DNA of 64,000 bases from Alkalibacterium sp049389645 (GCF_049389645.1 NZ_CP186540.1:62001-126000), one strand, 5' to 3'; numbered from the stretch's first letter, positions 8,060 through 17,450 are shown. A program made the numbers and translations. The notes: a model not told the origin generated them from the letters alone.

Positions 8060-9433
8060 ATGTATCAAACTTATTTACATAAAAAAAATAGTCGCTCATT
8101 TTTCATGCTCACGATCATTTTCTTGTTCACTCTCCTCTTGACATCGATGATAGTTTTGGCTAATGAAAACAAAGTAACCGTGCTGGCATCGACATTAAAC
8201 GTTAGATACGGACCGGGTCTTTCACATGAGATCCTCACACAAGTCCAGGAAGAAGATCAACTTAATATATTGGGAGAAGAAAATGAGTGGTATAAAGTTC
8301 GTCTAGATTCAAATCAAATCGGTTGGATCGCAAGCTGGTTAGTGGAAAATGAAGAAGTCTCACTGGAAAATCAACTTTTTGGACGCGTCACATCCTCTGA
8401 AGTAAATGTCAGACAATTTTCAACAACAAACTCCGATGTTTTAGGTACGGTTAAACGCGGTGAAGAGTTCCCTATCTTATATAGAGAAAATGAATGGGTT
8501 CAAATCCTCTTTAATCAACGTGTAGCCTGGTTGCATTCTGATTTGATCGATGTTTTAGATCAACCTGCTGAGAGCGCAACTCTAACTGATTCAACTGATT
8601 CAACTGATTCAACTGATTCATCGGATTCAACAACTTCATTAAAAATCAGTGTCGGGGGCACACCCGCTAACATTCGACTGCGACCCACAACTGATGCTGA
8701 AATCGTAACTACACTAATAACTGCCGAAGAATTCGAAGTGCTCCGTGAAGAAAATGAATGGTATCAAATAGAACTTTCTGATGGTACAAAAGGTTTCGTA
8801 GCTAGTTGGATTGCCGAAACCATTACAACAGAATCGGTTAGTGCAGAAGAAATAGCATTAAGTACTGAACCTTCTCATTATGCGACATCATTGGCAGAGG
8901 CAACCATCGTCATCGATCCGGGTCACGGAGGTTATGATCCAGGTGCTGTTGCCGTGAGCGGCTTCACTGAAAAAGAAATCACGCTGAGCACCGCGCTTTT
9001 GCTTGCTGATCGCCTGAAAAATGCAGGTGCAAATGTTATCTTGACCCGCGATACCGATACACATATTACTTTAAACGACCGCGTCTATTATGCACACAGA
9101 GCTAATGCTGACGCTTTTGTGAGTTTGCATTACGATGCAATAGAAGTAGCAAACTCCATGTCAGGAACGACGACCTACTATTATTCAGAAAACGAAAAAG
9201 CCTTAGCAGAAACAGTCAATCATTATCTTGCTAAAGATGTAAATCTAAACAATAATGGCGTGAGGCACGGTAACTACTTTGTGTTAAATCGAAATGCTCA
9301 GCCTTCCATACTGTTAGAACTAGGTTATCTTAACAATGATCACGATATTACCGTCGTTAATACTCATGCTTATCAGGCATCCGTTGCTGACGCTGTATTT
9401 CAAGCTTTAAATGACTATTATTCACCGCATTGA
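8060..9433 (+). CDS. Secreted N-acetylmuramoyl-L-alanine amidase with SH3b domains
   Basis: A 457-aa exported cell-wall hydrolase. Residues 1-34 are a signal peptide (positive HKKNSR, hydrophobic FMLTIIFLFTLLL, then a VLA-type cleavage region). Three bacterial SH3 domains follow at about 38-98, 110-168 and 192-255; they normally bind peptidoglycan. A (TDS)n linker from an exact 9-base repeat separates SH3b 2 and 3. The C-terminal Amidase_3 domain (about 283-455) carries the zinc and catalytic residues in DPGHGG, FTEKEITLS, SLHYDA and LLELGYLNN. The reaction is cleavage of the MurNAc-L-Ala bond. It is a single gene with its own promoter and terminator, probably acting in cell separation or wall turnover. 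Confidence 0.92.
   Translation: MYQTYLHKKNSRSFFMLTIIFLFTLLLTSMIVLANENKVTVLASTLNVRYGPGLSHEILTQVQEEDQLNILGEENEWYKVRLDSNQIGWIASWLVENEEVSLENQLFGRVTSSEVNVRQFSTTNSDVLGTVKRGEEFPILYRENEWVQILFNQRVAWLHSDLIDVLDQPAESATLTDSTDSTDSTDSSDSTTSLKISVGGTPANIRLRPTTDAEIVTTLITAEEFEVLREENEWYQIELSDGTKGFVASWIAETITTESVSAEEIALSTEPSHYATSLAEATIVIDPGHGGYDPGAVAVSGFTEKEITLSTALLLADRLKNAGANVILTRDTDTHITLNDRVYYAHRANADAFVSLHYDAIEVANSMSGTTTYYYSENEKALAETVNHYLAKDVNLNNNGVRHGNYFVLNRNAQPSILLELGYLNNDHDITVVNTHAYQASVADAVFQALNDYYSPH
8585..8629 (+). repeat. 9-bp tandem repeat in the amidase linker
   Basis: Four exact copies of ACTGATTCA and one variant TCGGATTCA lie head to tail in frame and encode a Thr/Ser-Asp-Ser linker. Copy number could vary by slippage, changing linker length without a frameshift. 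Confidence 0.9.
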
Positions 9434-9446
9434 CATTATATCAATC

Positions 9447-9488
9447 AAAAAAGGGTCATCACGAATTTTTTTCGTGATGACCCTTTTT
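9447..9488. terminator. Bidirectional terminator between amidase and dtd
   Basis: A long perfect stem AAGGGTCATCACGAA/TTCGTGATGACCCTT with flanking A and T runs serves both convergent genes. Confidence 0.92.
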
Positions 9489-9489
9489 C

Positions 9490-9936
9490 CTATTTGTTTT
9501 TCGAATCAATGAGTATGGTCACTGGACCATCATTGATAAAATCGATTTCCATATGTTTCCCAAATTCTCCAGTTTCTACACGAAGGCCTTGCTCAGATAA
9601 TAATTCATTAAACTGATTGTATACCTTATCTGCGTAATCCGGCTTTGCAGCTGCCACGAAACTCGGACGGTTACCCTTTTTAGTGTCAGCATGCAGAGTG
9701 AATTGTGAAATAGATAAGATAGCCCCGTCGACGTCTTTAACTGATAAATTCATTTTATCTTCTTCATCTTCAAATATGCGCAGATTACTTATTTTGCGCA
9801 CAAGGTAATTGATATCTTCTTCTCCATCATCGTCTTCCACACCAATGAAAACAACTAATCCGCGGTTTATTTCTCCAACGATTTCATTTTCGACTCTTAC
9901 ATTCGCTTCTTTCGCACGTTGTATGACTGCTCTCAC
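9490..9936 (-). CDS. dtd: D-aminoacyl-tRNA deacylase
   Basis: A 148-aa homodimeric DTD-family protein that removes D-amino acids (and glycine mischarged on tRNA-Ala) from tRNA. The family motifs SQFTLHADTKKGNRPSF (about residue 77) and GPVTILID (about residue 137) are intact. It lies 26 bases downstream of rel in the same direction, a gene pair conserved across Firmicutes, and ends at the bidirectional terminator. Confidence 0.95.
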   Translation of the reverse strand: MRAVIQRAKEANVRVENEIVGEINRGLVVFIGVEDDDGEEDINYLVRKISNLRIFEDEEDKMNLSVKDVDGAILSISQFTLHADTKKGNRPSFVAAAKPDYADKVYNQFNELLSEQGLRVETGEFGKHMEIDFINDGPVTILIDSKNK

Positions 9937-9962
9937 GAAAATCCTCCTAAAACCTTTAAATA

Positions 9963-12182
9963 TTAAGTCGTTATGCGTTTCACTGAATAGACGTCTGGAA
10001 CAGTTTTAACTTTATCAACGATTTGTTCTAATTCTTTGAGATTTTGAATAGCAATAGTGACTTTTATTGTAGCCGTTCCATTTTTATCCACACGTCCATT
10101 GACATTACTCAGTTTATTGGTCTGAGAATTGATCACTTGTAGAATTTCATTTAAAAAGCCACTCCGGTCATAGCCTTCTATTTGTAATTCAGCATTATAG
10201 TCTTTGTTTGTATTAGCGTCAGTCGATTCCCATTCCACGTCGATCAAACGATTTTCGTTATCATCTGAGGTGCGGAGATTCGGACAGTCTTTTCTGTGAA
10301 TCGAGACACCTCGTCCGCGGGTAACATAACCGATGATTTCATCCCCTGGTACTGGGTTACAGCACTTACTTACACGAATAAGCAGATTATCTGCGCCTTG
10401 AATAACGACGCCACCTTCGTGCTTTATCCTCATTTTTTCAGGTTCTTTTTTAGTTTTCAATTCAATGGTATGTGTAGACTCGTCAAATTTATATGTTTCT
10501 TTTTCTCGTTCGTTACGTTCTTTCTCGGTTAGTCGATTTGCGACAGTCGCACTCTTAACTTCCCCATATCCAATCCCAGCATACAAATCTTCGATATTTT
10601 GAAAATTAAATCGATCAGCTGCTTTTTTCATTTTTTCTTTTTTCAAAATATCTTTTGGATTAAAGTCCATTTCAATCAGTAATTTTTCAAGGATATCTTT
10701 TCCACGTTCAATACTTTTTTCTTTTTCTTGTGTTTTAAAGAAACGCTTGATTTTGTTTTTTGCTTTTGATGTGTTTACATAATTCAACCAATCTCTGCTC
10801 GGTCCGAATGAGTTGGCAGAAGTTAACATTTCAACGATGTCACCAGTTTTGAGTTTATAATTAAGTGGAACGATTTTACCGTTCACTTTCGCTCCCATTG
10901 ATTTGTTGCCTACTTCAGTATGCACATGGTAAGCAAAATCCAACGTACTGGATCCGCTAGGCAATTCCATAACGTCTCCCTGAGGGCTGAACACGTAGAC
11001 TTTATCTTTGAAAATATCTTGTTTGATCGAATCCATAAAGTCACTCGCATCGCTAGATTCACTTTGCAGTTCCAGAATATCTCGGAACCAGGAAATGTGT
11101 TCACTTAATTCATCGTTATCGATTTTTTTACTGATGCCTTCTTTATAAGCCCAGTGAGCCGCCACACCATATTCAGCGATTTCATGCATTTCCATGGTTC
11201 TGATCTGCACTTCAAGGGGCGTTGCGTTCGGTCCCAGTACTGTGGTATGCAGCGACTGATACATGTTTGCTTTAGGCATAGCGATATAATCTTTAAAGCG
11301 TCCTGGCATGGGTTTCCATCTCGTATGAATAGCACCTAAGACTGCATAACAGTCTTTGATGGAACCAACAATAATTCGGATCGCTAACAGGTCATAAATT
11401 TCACTGAATTGTTTTTTCTGACTTTTCATCTTTTTATATATCGAATAAATATGTTTCGGTCTTCCTGTTATTTGCGCCTCAATTTCCAGTTCCTTAACTG
11501 ATGCTTCTATAGCTGTTTTAGCATCTTCAATGTAATTCTCCCGATCTTCTCTTCTAGAATTCATGAGATGCACGATACGGTAGTATTGCTGCGGGTTCAG
11601 GTATCTTAATGATGTATCCTCTAATTCCCACTTCATGCGGTTAATACCCAAACGATCCGCTAAAGGTGCATAGATATCTAATGTTTCTTTGGCAATCTCC
11701 CGTTGTTTCTCAGGACGATGGTGTTTGAGCGTGCGCATGTTATGCACTCTATCAGCAAGTTTGACAAGGATGACGCGCACATCTTGAGCCATAGCTAGAA
11801 GCATTTTACGATGATTTTCTGCCTGATGTTCTTTTTTTGACCTGAATTTGATTTTACCTAATTTGGTAACACCATCGACTAGATCTGCAACTTCCGGAGT
11901 AAATATCTCAGCTAATTGAGCATACGTGTAGTCAGTGTCTTCTATTACATCATGTAAAAAACCCGTCGCGACAGTTACGGGATCCATTTTCAACTCTGCT
12001 AGAATCCCAGCGACCTGCACAGGATGCATGATGTATTCTTCTCCAGATTTTCTCATCTGACCTTTATGGGCCTCGTCAGCCAGATCATAGGCTTTCTTTA
12101 CAAATCCAACATGTTCGCTACTCATATAAGTCAGACAAAGCGCAATCACTTCTTGTGGTGTATAATCTTTATTTTGTGGCAT
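9963..12182 (-). CDS. rel: Bifunctional (p)ppGpp synthetase/hydrolase
   Basis: The long RSH stringent-response enzyme, about 739 aa. Domain order: HD hydrolase (about 45-150; MHPVQVAGIL and TGFLHDVIEDTDYT), synthetase (about 235-345; YDLLAIRIIVG, GRFKDYIAMPKANMYQSLHT), TGS (about 390-450; VYVFSPQGDVMELPSGSS), and a C-terminal zinc-finger/ACT region with RVSKCCNPVPGDEIIGYVTRG and a terminal ACT domain. Both the HD motif and the synthetase loop look intact, so both activities are expected. AAGGTGA lies just before the ATG at 12182, making this start better than the upstream one at 12197. It is followed by dtd. Confidence 0.96.
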   Translation of the reverse strand: MPQNKDYTPQEVIALCLTYMSSEHVGFVKKAYDLADEAHKGQMRKSGEEYIMHPVQVAGILAELKMDPVTVATGFLHDVIEDTDYTYAQLAEIFTPEVADLVDGVTKLGKIKFRSKKEHQAENHRKMLLAMAQDVRVILVKLADRVHNMRTLKHHRPEKQREIAKETLDIYAPLADRLGINRMKWELEDTSLRYLNPQQYYRIVHLMNSRREDRENYIEDAKTAIEASVKELEIEAQITGRPKHIYSIYKKMKSQKKQFSEIYDLLAIRIIVGSIKDCYAVLGAIHTRWKPMPGRFKDYIAMPKANMYQSLHTTVLGPNATPLEVQIRTMEMHEIAEYGVAAHWAYKEGISKKIDNDELSEHISWFRDILELQSESSDASDFMDSIKQDIFKDKVYVFSPQGDVMELPSGSSTLDFAYHVHTEVGNKSMGAKVNGKIVPLNYKLKTGDIVEMLTSANSFGPSRDWLNYVNTSKAKNKIKRFFKTQEKEKSIERGKDILEKLLIEMDFNPKDILKKEKMKKAADRFNFQNIEDLYAGIGYGEVKSATVANRLTEKERNEREKETYKFDESTHTIELKTKKEPEKMRIKHEGGVVIQGADNLLIRVSKCCNPVPGDEIIGYVTRGRGVSIHRKDCPNLRTSDDNENRLIDVEWESTDANTNKDYNAELQIEGYDRSGFLNEILQVINSQTNKLSNVNGRVDKNGTATIKVTIAIQNLKELEQIVDKVKTVPDVYSVKRITT

Positions 12183-12235
12183 GGGCATCACCTTCATTCT
12201 TAGACGTTATCATAGTATATAATAGACCTTTTATG

Positions 12236-12267
12236 ATAAGAAAACCAGCACTGATTGGAGTGCTGGT
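12236..12267 (-). terminator. Terminator after deoC
   Basis: The minus strand reads ACCAGCACT, a 6-base loop, AGTGCTGGT and then TTTTCTT. It ends the deoC transcript before rel. Confidence 0.85.
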
Positions 12268-12332
12268 AACTTCTTCTTATTAATTATAATGCTTTTTTAT
12301 GATTACTTCAAGATATCTTGATGTGCACTTGA

Positions 12333-13001
12333 TCAGTATGCTTCTGTGGCTTCGTTTCCTTCAACGATTGCTACACCATTAGATGTACCAATACGCGTTG
12401 CGCCAGCTTCTATCATTGCATTTGCATCTTCAATCGTACGGACGCCACCTGAAGCTTTAACGCCTATTTTTTTGCCAACAGTTTTGCGCATTAATTTTAC
12501 ATCATCAAGTGTTGCCCCGCCTGTTGAGAAACCAGTAGATGTTTTCACAAAATCAGCACCGGCTCTTTTAGCCGCTTCACAGGCTCTTACTTTTTCATGT
12601 TCATTTAATAAGCAAGCTTCAATAATAACTTTAACTAGCGCTTTTCCATTAACAGCTCTCACAACTGCTTTGATGTCATCATAGACTAAAGCGAAGTCTT
12701 CGCTTTTTAATGCTCCAATATTGATGACCATATCGACTTCAGTTGCACCCTCTTTAACAGCTTGTTCTGCTTCAAAGGCTTTAACTTTTGATGTATTAGC
12801 CCCTAAAGGGAATCCAATAACTGTACATGTTTCTACACCTGAACCTTTTAACAAATCAGCAGTGTATTTGACCCAACCCGGGTTGATGCATACTGATTTA
12901 AAGTTATATTTCATTGCATCCAAACAAACTTTTTGTACATCCGAATCTGTAGCTTCCGGTTTTAACAATGTATGATCAATATATTTTTCTAATTTTTCCA
13001 T
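12333..13001 (-). CDS. deoC: Deoxyribose-phosphate aldolase
   Basis: A 222-aa class I aldolase converting 2-deoxyribose-5-phosphate to glyceraldehyde-3-phosphate and acetaldehyde in deoxynucleoside catabolism. The Schiff-base lysine lies in GADFVKTSTGF, and KVIIEACLL and GVKASGGVR are also present. The ATG at 13001 follows GGAAGAG with good spacing and is preferred over the GTG at 13010. It is last in the run from the CNNM gene to deoC, only about 20 bases from prmA; no other deo genes are nearby. Confidence 0.95.
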   Translation of the reverse strand: MEKLEKYIDHTLLKPEATDSDVQKVCLDAMKYNFKSVCINPGWVKYTADLLKGSGVETCTVIGFPLGANTSKVKAFEAEQAVKEGATEVDMVINIGALKSEDFALVYDDIKAVVRAVNGKALVKVIIEACLLNEHEKVRACEAAKRAGADFVKTSTGFSTGGATLDDVKLMRKTVGKKIGVKASGGVRTIEDANAMIEAGATRIGTSNGVAIVEGNEATEAY

Positions 13002-13020
13002 TTTAATCACTCTTCCTTTT

Positions 13021-13959
13021 TCATTTTTTTGCGATGATGGCGATCCAATCTTTCATTTGATTGATTTGTATTATCTCAAATCCTTGCTTTTTTAATGCTT
13101 GAATTACCTCATCCTTTTTTTCTAATATAATTCCCGATGTGATAAAAAGCCCATTATCTTTTAAATGACGATACGCATCTGGAATAAACGGTAAGATGAT
13201 TTCAGTTAAAATATTGGCGACAATGATATCAGCTTTGTCGTCGACATCCGTTAATAGATTGTTTGCCTTAACAGCAATATCATTTTCTAGCTGATTCAGT
13301 TTTATATTATCTCGAGCTGACGTCACGGCTATTTCGTCCAGATCATAGGCTCTGATTTCTCCAGCACCGTACAAGGCACTCGCTATTGAAAGGACACCTG
13401 AACCCGTACCCACATCAAATACTGTTGCCTTGGGGTAGAGCGTTGTTTCTAACGCCTGAATGCATAGTTGCGTTGTCGGATGGGTACCCGTTCCAAAAGC
13501 CATGCCTGGATCTAAATAGATGATACGTTCGTCAGCAAAGTTTTTCGTATACGTTTCCCATTGAGGCACAATAGTTAAAAAGCGGGTCACATTCACTGGA
13601 TAATAATATTTCTTCCAGGCAGTTGACCATTCTTCTTCCTTAACATCATTTACCTGGATATCAAGATGCGTGATTTCTATCCCGAAATCCTCCAGTTCTT
13701 TTACTCTGTCGGCTAATTGTTCTTGTATAGCATCCAAGTCATCATTTTCGGTGAAGTAACCTTTGATGATCACTCCATCTTCTGGAAAATCTTCTTCATT
13801 TAATTCCCATAGCGTATCTGTTCCGTATATCGGCAGATGTAGAAAATCATTACGATCGCTGATAGAAACACCTGATGAACCCAGTTCCGTAAAGATGGAC
13901 GTTACAGCTTCTGCAGCCTCATTGTTGATTGCTACACTAAACTCTTTCCACTCCGCCAT
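13021..13959 (-). CDS. prmA: Ribosomal protein L11 methyltransferase
   Basis: A SAM-dependent methyltransferase of about 312 aa that trimethylates L11. The N-terminal substrate-binding domain (residues 1-60, starting AEWKEFSVAINNEA) precedes a Rossmann methyltransferase domain with motif I VFDVGTGSGVLSIAS near residue 178 and the post-I VANILTEIILPF near 243. The ATG at 13959 follows AAAAAGGA; an in-frame upstream ATG at 13968 is the alternative. It overlaps the end of the DUF3013 gene, a conserved neighbourhood in Lactobacillales. Confidence 0.95.
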   Translation of the reverse strand: MAEWKEFSVAINNEAAEAVTSIFTELGSSGVSISDRNDFLHLPIYGTDTLWELNEEDFPEDGVIIKGYFTENDDLDAIQEQLADRVKELEDFGIEITHLDIQVNDVKEEEWSTAWKKYYYPVNVTRFLTIVPQWETYTKNFADERIIYLDPGMAFGTGTHPTTQLCIQALETTLYPKATVFDVGTGSGVLSIASALYGAGEIRAYDLDEIAVTSARDNIKLNQLENDIAVKANNLLTDVDDKADIIVANILTEIILPFIPDAYRHLKDNGLFITSGIILEKKDEVIQALKKQGFEIIQINQMKDWIAIIAKK

Positions 13960-14488
13960 TTGCTTCATCCTTTTTCAATTTTTCTAAAAATGATTTTTCA
14001 TCATCTAGGGCCATCGGGACTTTTTCTTCACTATAACGTCCCGTCTCTTTCAATGTTTGAATCATATTGTTCAAATTACTATCACTCCATCTCAAAGAAA
14101 ACGAATCAGCAAAATCATCACTCAAGAACTCGGTCAACTCTACTTTACCTTTTTTTGTTGTGTAGTTTAACATTCTAAGTATGGCATCAATATATCCTTT
14201 TTCAATGCCAATGTGACTATCCATAGAAAAAGATGCGAGATAATTTTGTGGTTTGACATGTGCATAAGCCGGATCATAAAAGCATAAAATATCTTCAAAT
14301 TGAACTAAGCCTGGTTCGTTGTTTTTCCCAAGCATGTCTTGTACTTGAACAGATTCTTCCGGTTTAACATAAAACATAATATAAAGTTCAATTAGGTTCT
14401 TTTTGCTCTCTTTAACAATTTTCCATTTAAAGTTTGGGAGCATCTCTTTAAGCTTGTTGTCTATATAACCAGATAAGTCATTCGTCAT
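13937..14488 (-). CDS. DUF3013 family protein
   Basis: A 183-aa protein resembling DUF3013 proteins, which occur in lactic acid bacteria, commonly just upstream of prmA. It is acidic, has no membrane segments and no recognised catalytic motif. It overlaps the start of prmA by over 20 bases, so the two are translationally coupled, but no biochemical role is known. The family call rests on overall resemblance and gene position. Confidence 0.7.
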   Translation of the reverse strand: MTNDLSGYIDNKLKEMLPNFKWKIVKESKKNLIELYIMFYVKPEESVQVQDMLGKNNEPGLVQFEDILCFYDPAYAHVKPQNYLASFSMDSHIGIEKGYIDAILRMLNYTTKKGKVELTEFLSDDFADSFSLRWSDSNLNNMIQTLKETGRYSEEKVPMALDDEKSFLEKLKKDEANGGVERV

Positions 14489-14505
14489 ACAAACCCCTCC
14501 TCATA

Positions 14506-15144
14506 TTAGTCTAACACAGTGATCCATCCATTATCTACCGAAAGTTCCCCTTCTCTTCTAGAGAGATATGGGTTTCCTCTAACGGTAAAGCGCAGTAAAG
14601 ATTCAGTCCATTTCCCTTTATTTGGGATACCAATTCTTTTAGATTTTTCAACGGTTAAAGGTATTTTTTTATGCTTGGTGTCGATATAGAGCGACGGTTT
14701 TAGAACGGATGTGCCATAGTCCTTCATTGTAATTCCCATAGCCTTCGTTAATTTCCCTGGTCCATTCGTAATGTCAACACCCTTTTTCTGCCGTCGCTCA
14801 CCCATTATGTCTTCCCCTTCAAACGGTTCAATAGCCCGTATGAGGACGGCTTGAGGATCTCCTTGTTCTCTTGTGACAACATTTAATAACTGGTGTGTGT
14901 GCATTTTATATATATAGATGGTTCCCGCCTGTTCAAACATCGCTTTCATGCGAGGTGTGTTTTTTCCGTTATAACTATGGCTGGCTTCATCTAAAACCCC
15001 AACATAAGCTTCCGTTTCCACTATCCATCCTGAAGTAGTGACTCCATCTGCTTCTTTAACCAGTAGACAACCCAATAAGCGTTCAGCCATTTCTTCTGTT
15101 GCTATATTAGTATTTGTTAGTAAAGACATTCCTAATACTTTCAC
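14506..15144 (-). CDS. mpg: DNA-3-methyladenine glycosylase (AAG/MPG family)
   Basis: A 212-aa alkylbase DNA glycosylase excising 3-methyladenine and related lesions. Family features: GWIVETEAYVGVLDEASHSYNG (catalytic Glu region, residues about 40-60), GTIYIYKMHTHQLLNVV around 74-90, and GPGKLTKAMGI near 128. Translation may start at the GTG at 15144 or an ATG at 15129. It is spaced 4 bases from the CNNM gene upstream and 17 from DUF3013 downstream, so it is part of one operon. It acts in base-excision repair. Confidence 0.92.
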   Translation of the reverse strand: MKVLGMSLLTNTNIATEEMAERLLGCLLVKEADGVTTSGWIVETEAYVGVLDEASHSYNGKNTPRMKAMFEQAGTIYIYKMHTHQLLNVVTREQGDPQAVLIRAIEPFEGEDIMGERRQKKGVDITNGPGKLTKAMGITMKDYGTSVLKPSLYIDTKHKKIPLTVEKSKRIGIPNKGKWTESLLRFTVRGNPYLSRREGELSVDNGWITVLD

Positions 15145-15148
15145 TCCA

Positions 15149-16447
15149 TTACTTAGTATTCTTCGTGTTCTTCGTTTCCTTCAAATCGTTTGGTAAATAA
15201 TCTATCTGAACTTCCAGTACACGTCTGTTTCTAACGGCGGTAATAGTAACTTTCATATTATGATATTCGAAAGAATCATCAACTTGTGGAAATTGACCTA
15301 ACTCTTCAATAACAAAACCACTAACCGTATTTGACACATAGGTTTCGAATCCTGCGAGTCCAAACAATTCAAATATTTTATCCAAACTAGCCGTTCCTTT
15401 AACTTTATAACGATTACCCGCTATTAATTCGACAACTTCTTCATCGATGATATCAGATTCATCCCATATTTCTCCGACAAGTTCTTCAAGGACATCTTCC
15501 ATCGTGGCAATACCGATCGTACCCCCGTGCTCATCTGCAACAATAGCCATATGTGTTTTACTTTGCTGCATCAATCTAAGTAGTCGAGATAAATTCATGA
15601 CCGGCGGAACAAAAATGACTTCTTTCACCGCAGAAAGTATAGATATCGGTTGTTCTGCGGTACGATTTTTGCGTAGATACCGGTTAAAATCTTTTTCGTG
15701 GAGAACCCCTACAACGTTATCGATCGATTCATCATAAACGATCAACCGCGAGTAATTATGTTCTGTAAACAGCTCTTCTATTTCTTCGTCTGTTACATCT
15801 ATTTCACAACTCACGACATCAACTCGTGGTGTCAGGATAGAGGACACTTCTAAATCATCAAATTCAATTGCGGCTTTCACTAACTGACTTTCATAATCCT
15901 CAATACTTCCGCCACTTTCAGCTTCTTCTACAATAGATAGTAATTCATCTTCACTAATAATATCTTCATCGCCAAAATTAAAAACTCTGCCCAATAAAAT
16001 CTTCCATTTTCTAAGAAGCCATAAAAACGGTTTAAATACAATCATTAAAAAATGAATATATGGTGTTGAAGCCTTGGCAAAAACTTCAGGATTTTCTTTA
16101 GCAAGAGTTTTAGGTGTGATCTCACCAAAAATCAATACGATGATCGTCATTACAAGCGTTGCAATTGTTGGTCCATAAACCGGAAACCATCTTACAAATA
16201 ATAATGTTGCAATGGCAGTACTGGCTATATTTACAATGTTGTTACCTATCAAAATGGTAGATAAAACAGCATCAAAATTTTCTACTAACTTCATCGTTTT
16301 ACCAGAACGTTTATCCCCTTTTTCAGCTTCATTTTTCAATCTGATTCGATTAGCTGATGTAAATGCTGTTTCAGAAGAAGAAAAATAACCCGATAAAAAC
16401 ACTAAAATCAACAGTATTATTATACTGTTTATATTATCACTATCCAT
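15149..16447 (-). CDS. CNNM/CBS-domain membrane protein (hemolysin family)
   Basis: A 432-aa membrane protein of the CNNM (DUF21)-CBS-CorC_HlyC type, often labelled hemolysin C or magnesium/cobalt efflux protein. The N-terminal DUF21 domain has four hydrophobic segments in residues 1-140, with SGYFSSSETAFTSANRIR and FGEITPKTLAKENP. Paired CBS domains cover about 200-325 (GVLHEKDFNRYL, ADEHGGTIGIATMEDVLEE), and the transporter-associated domain is at 345-420. Homologues such as MpfA export magnesium. It is first gene of the CNNM-mpg-DUF3013-prmA-deoC run. A TATAAT lies upstream near 16490, but no good -35 is visible. Confidence 0.9.
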   Translation of the reverse strand: MDSDNINSIIILLILVFLSGYFSSSETAFTSANRIRLKNEAEKGDKRSGKTMKLVENFDAVLSTILIGNNIVNIASTAIATLLFVRWFPVYGPTIATLVMTIIVLIFGEITPKTLAKENPEVFAKASTPYIHFLMIVFKPFLWLLRKWKILLGRVFNFGDEDIISEDELLSIVEEAESGGSIEDYESQLVKAAIEFDDLEVSSILTPRVDVVSCEIDVTDEEIEELFTEHNYSRLIVYDESIDNVVGVLHEKDFNRYLRKNRTAEQPISILSAVKEVIFVPPVMNLSRLLRLMQQSKTHMAIVADEHGGTIGIATMEDVLEELVGEIWDESDIIDEEVVELIAGNRYKVKGTASLDKIFELFGLAGFETYVSNTVSGFVIEELGQFPQVDDSFEYHNMKVTITAVRNRRVLEVQIDYLPNDLKETKNTKNTK

Positions 16448-16541
16448 TTATTTGTAATCCCTACTTTCTTAGTTTTTCCCTTTTATTATAGCACAGATCG
16501 TCTCTGATTTTGACTATTAAGAGTAATAGACTCATAGAACA

Positions 16542-16620
16542 GAAAAAAGGCAATAGCCCTGCTTAAAATTCAGATAAAAATCTGACTCAGCAAGAACTAT
16601 TGTCTCTCAATTATTTTTTT
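16542..16620. terminator. Probable native lepA terminator
   Basis: An extended hairpin pairs GGCAATAG (16549-16556) with CTATTGTC (16597-16604), with inner GCT/AGC and CAGAT/ATCTG stems. On the minus strand it ends in CCTTTTTTC, directly downstream of the displaced lepA tail at 16630-16680, as expected of the original lepA terminator. A T-run on the plus side may make it bidirectional. Confidence 0.6.
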
Positions 16621-16629
16621 CTTCTTGTA

Positions 16630-16680
16630 TCATTCGTCATCCAAGTTCAAAACAGCCATGAAGCTTTCTTGGATTTGCAC
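16630..16680 (-). pseudogene. Displaced lepA 3' end (older copy)
   Basis: The minus strand reads VQIQESFMAVLNLDDE followed by TGA. This matches the C-terminus of LepA at 54174 (IPQEAFMAVLNLDED) with diverged third bases and two or three substitutions. Upstream there is a stop at 16689-16687, so nothing further is coding. It is too short to be a gene. It is best explained as a lepA end displaced by an integration event, and it is still followed by a terminator. Confidence 0.75.
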
Positions 16681-16803
16681 AATTGCTCAAGCGATATACT
16701 TGAGCGTATTGCCTTAAAATATATTGATAAGTTATAGACGATGGAAAATTGTAGAACAACAAATGAAGTCGCCTATAACCTTGATTAAATACAACACTAA
16801 CGC

Positions 16804-17019
16804 TTACAAAACTAGTTCATTTAATAAATCTTTCAACTTCATTGTTTTGATTTTTTTACCATATGTTAAGTACAAATCTTCCATTGATGAATAAAACCAA
16901 TTAATTTGATAGTCTTCAATTTTTCCATTATCGTCTTCATATATAACCACAACTTCCCTCTCTGGACCATGTTCTCTTATATGTTTGAGTACAAATTCTA
17001 TAAACCAATCATTTTTCAT
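16804..17019 (-). CDS. Hypothetical protein in att remnant
   Basis: A 71-aa acidic protein (begins MKNDWFIEFVLKHIREH) with no recognised family or membrane segment. An AAGGAAG ribosome binding site precedes the ATG by 8 bases, which supports a real gene. It lies alone between the two displaced lepA tails and is likely cargo left from an earlier insertion. Function unknown. Confidence 0.55.
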   Translation of the reverse strand: MKNDWFIEFVLKHIREHGPEREVVVIYEDDNGKIEDYQINWFYSSMEDLYLTYGKKIKTMKLKDLLNELVL

Positions 17020-17291
17020 AGGATTTCTTCCTTTACATAGTATAGTAATTCCTGTGCTGCTAAAGTTTCGTGAAATTTATTCGATCTTGTATTCTCCTCT
17101 TATTATTGAAAATCAAAGTATGTATTAAAACCGTTCTCAAATTATAATATATCCATATCTCTACATCCTCCTATTCTCTAAATAATAACACCAGCCCTGC
17201 AACTAATTCCCTATAGAGGTGGTATTGATTTCCTCTCACATATACTATTGTCCTTTTATTTAAAAACTCATTAAATTAAATTAAAAATTTT

Positions 17292-17399
17292 CAAGAACGA
17301 ATTGGCCTGCCCGAATCGGAACAACAAAATATACGTATTCTCCTCTCACTTAAAATGCGAGGAAAAAACGGTAGACGTTTCCAAGAACATCTTCAATAA
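17292..17399 (+). pseudogene. Possible coding remnant
   Basis: A 35-codon plus-strand stretch ending in TAA reads like the C-terminus of a basic protein (RIGLPESEQQ, LKMRGKNGRRFQEHLQ) and is cut off upstream by a stop in frame. It has no start or ribosome binding site. It may be chance; I list it because it ends just before a strong terminator, as a real gene end would. Confidence 0.25.
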
Positions 17400-17406
17400 A
17401 TAACAA

Positions 17407-17450
17407 AAATTGCCTGCCATCTAACATTGAAGTCGGATGGCAGGCAATTT
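17407..17450. terminator. Strong terminator beside attL
   Basis: A perfect 15-bp stem AAATTGCCTGCCATC/GATGGCAGGCAATTT with a 14-base loop and AT-rich flanks on both sides. It insulates the prophage left end from the chromosome. Confidence 0.8.

Noticed and set aside
8585..8629. Short direct repeats as a CRISPR-like array
   Set aside because: The repeats are 9 bases, contiguous, in frame, and encode a linker; there are no spacers and no cas genes. The tape measure repeats were rejected for the same reason.
16684..16704. Inverted repeat GCTCAAG-7-CTTGAGC as a terminator
   Set aside because: It has no T-run on either side. It could be a protein-binding site of the older element, but there is no further support.
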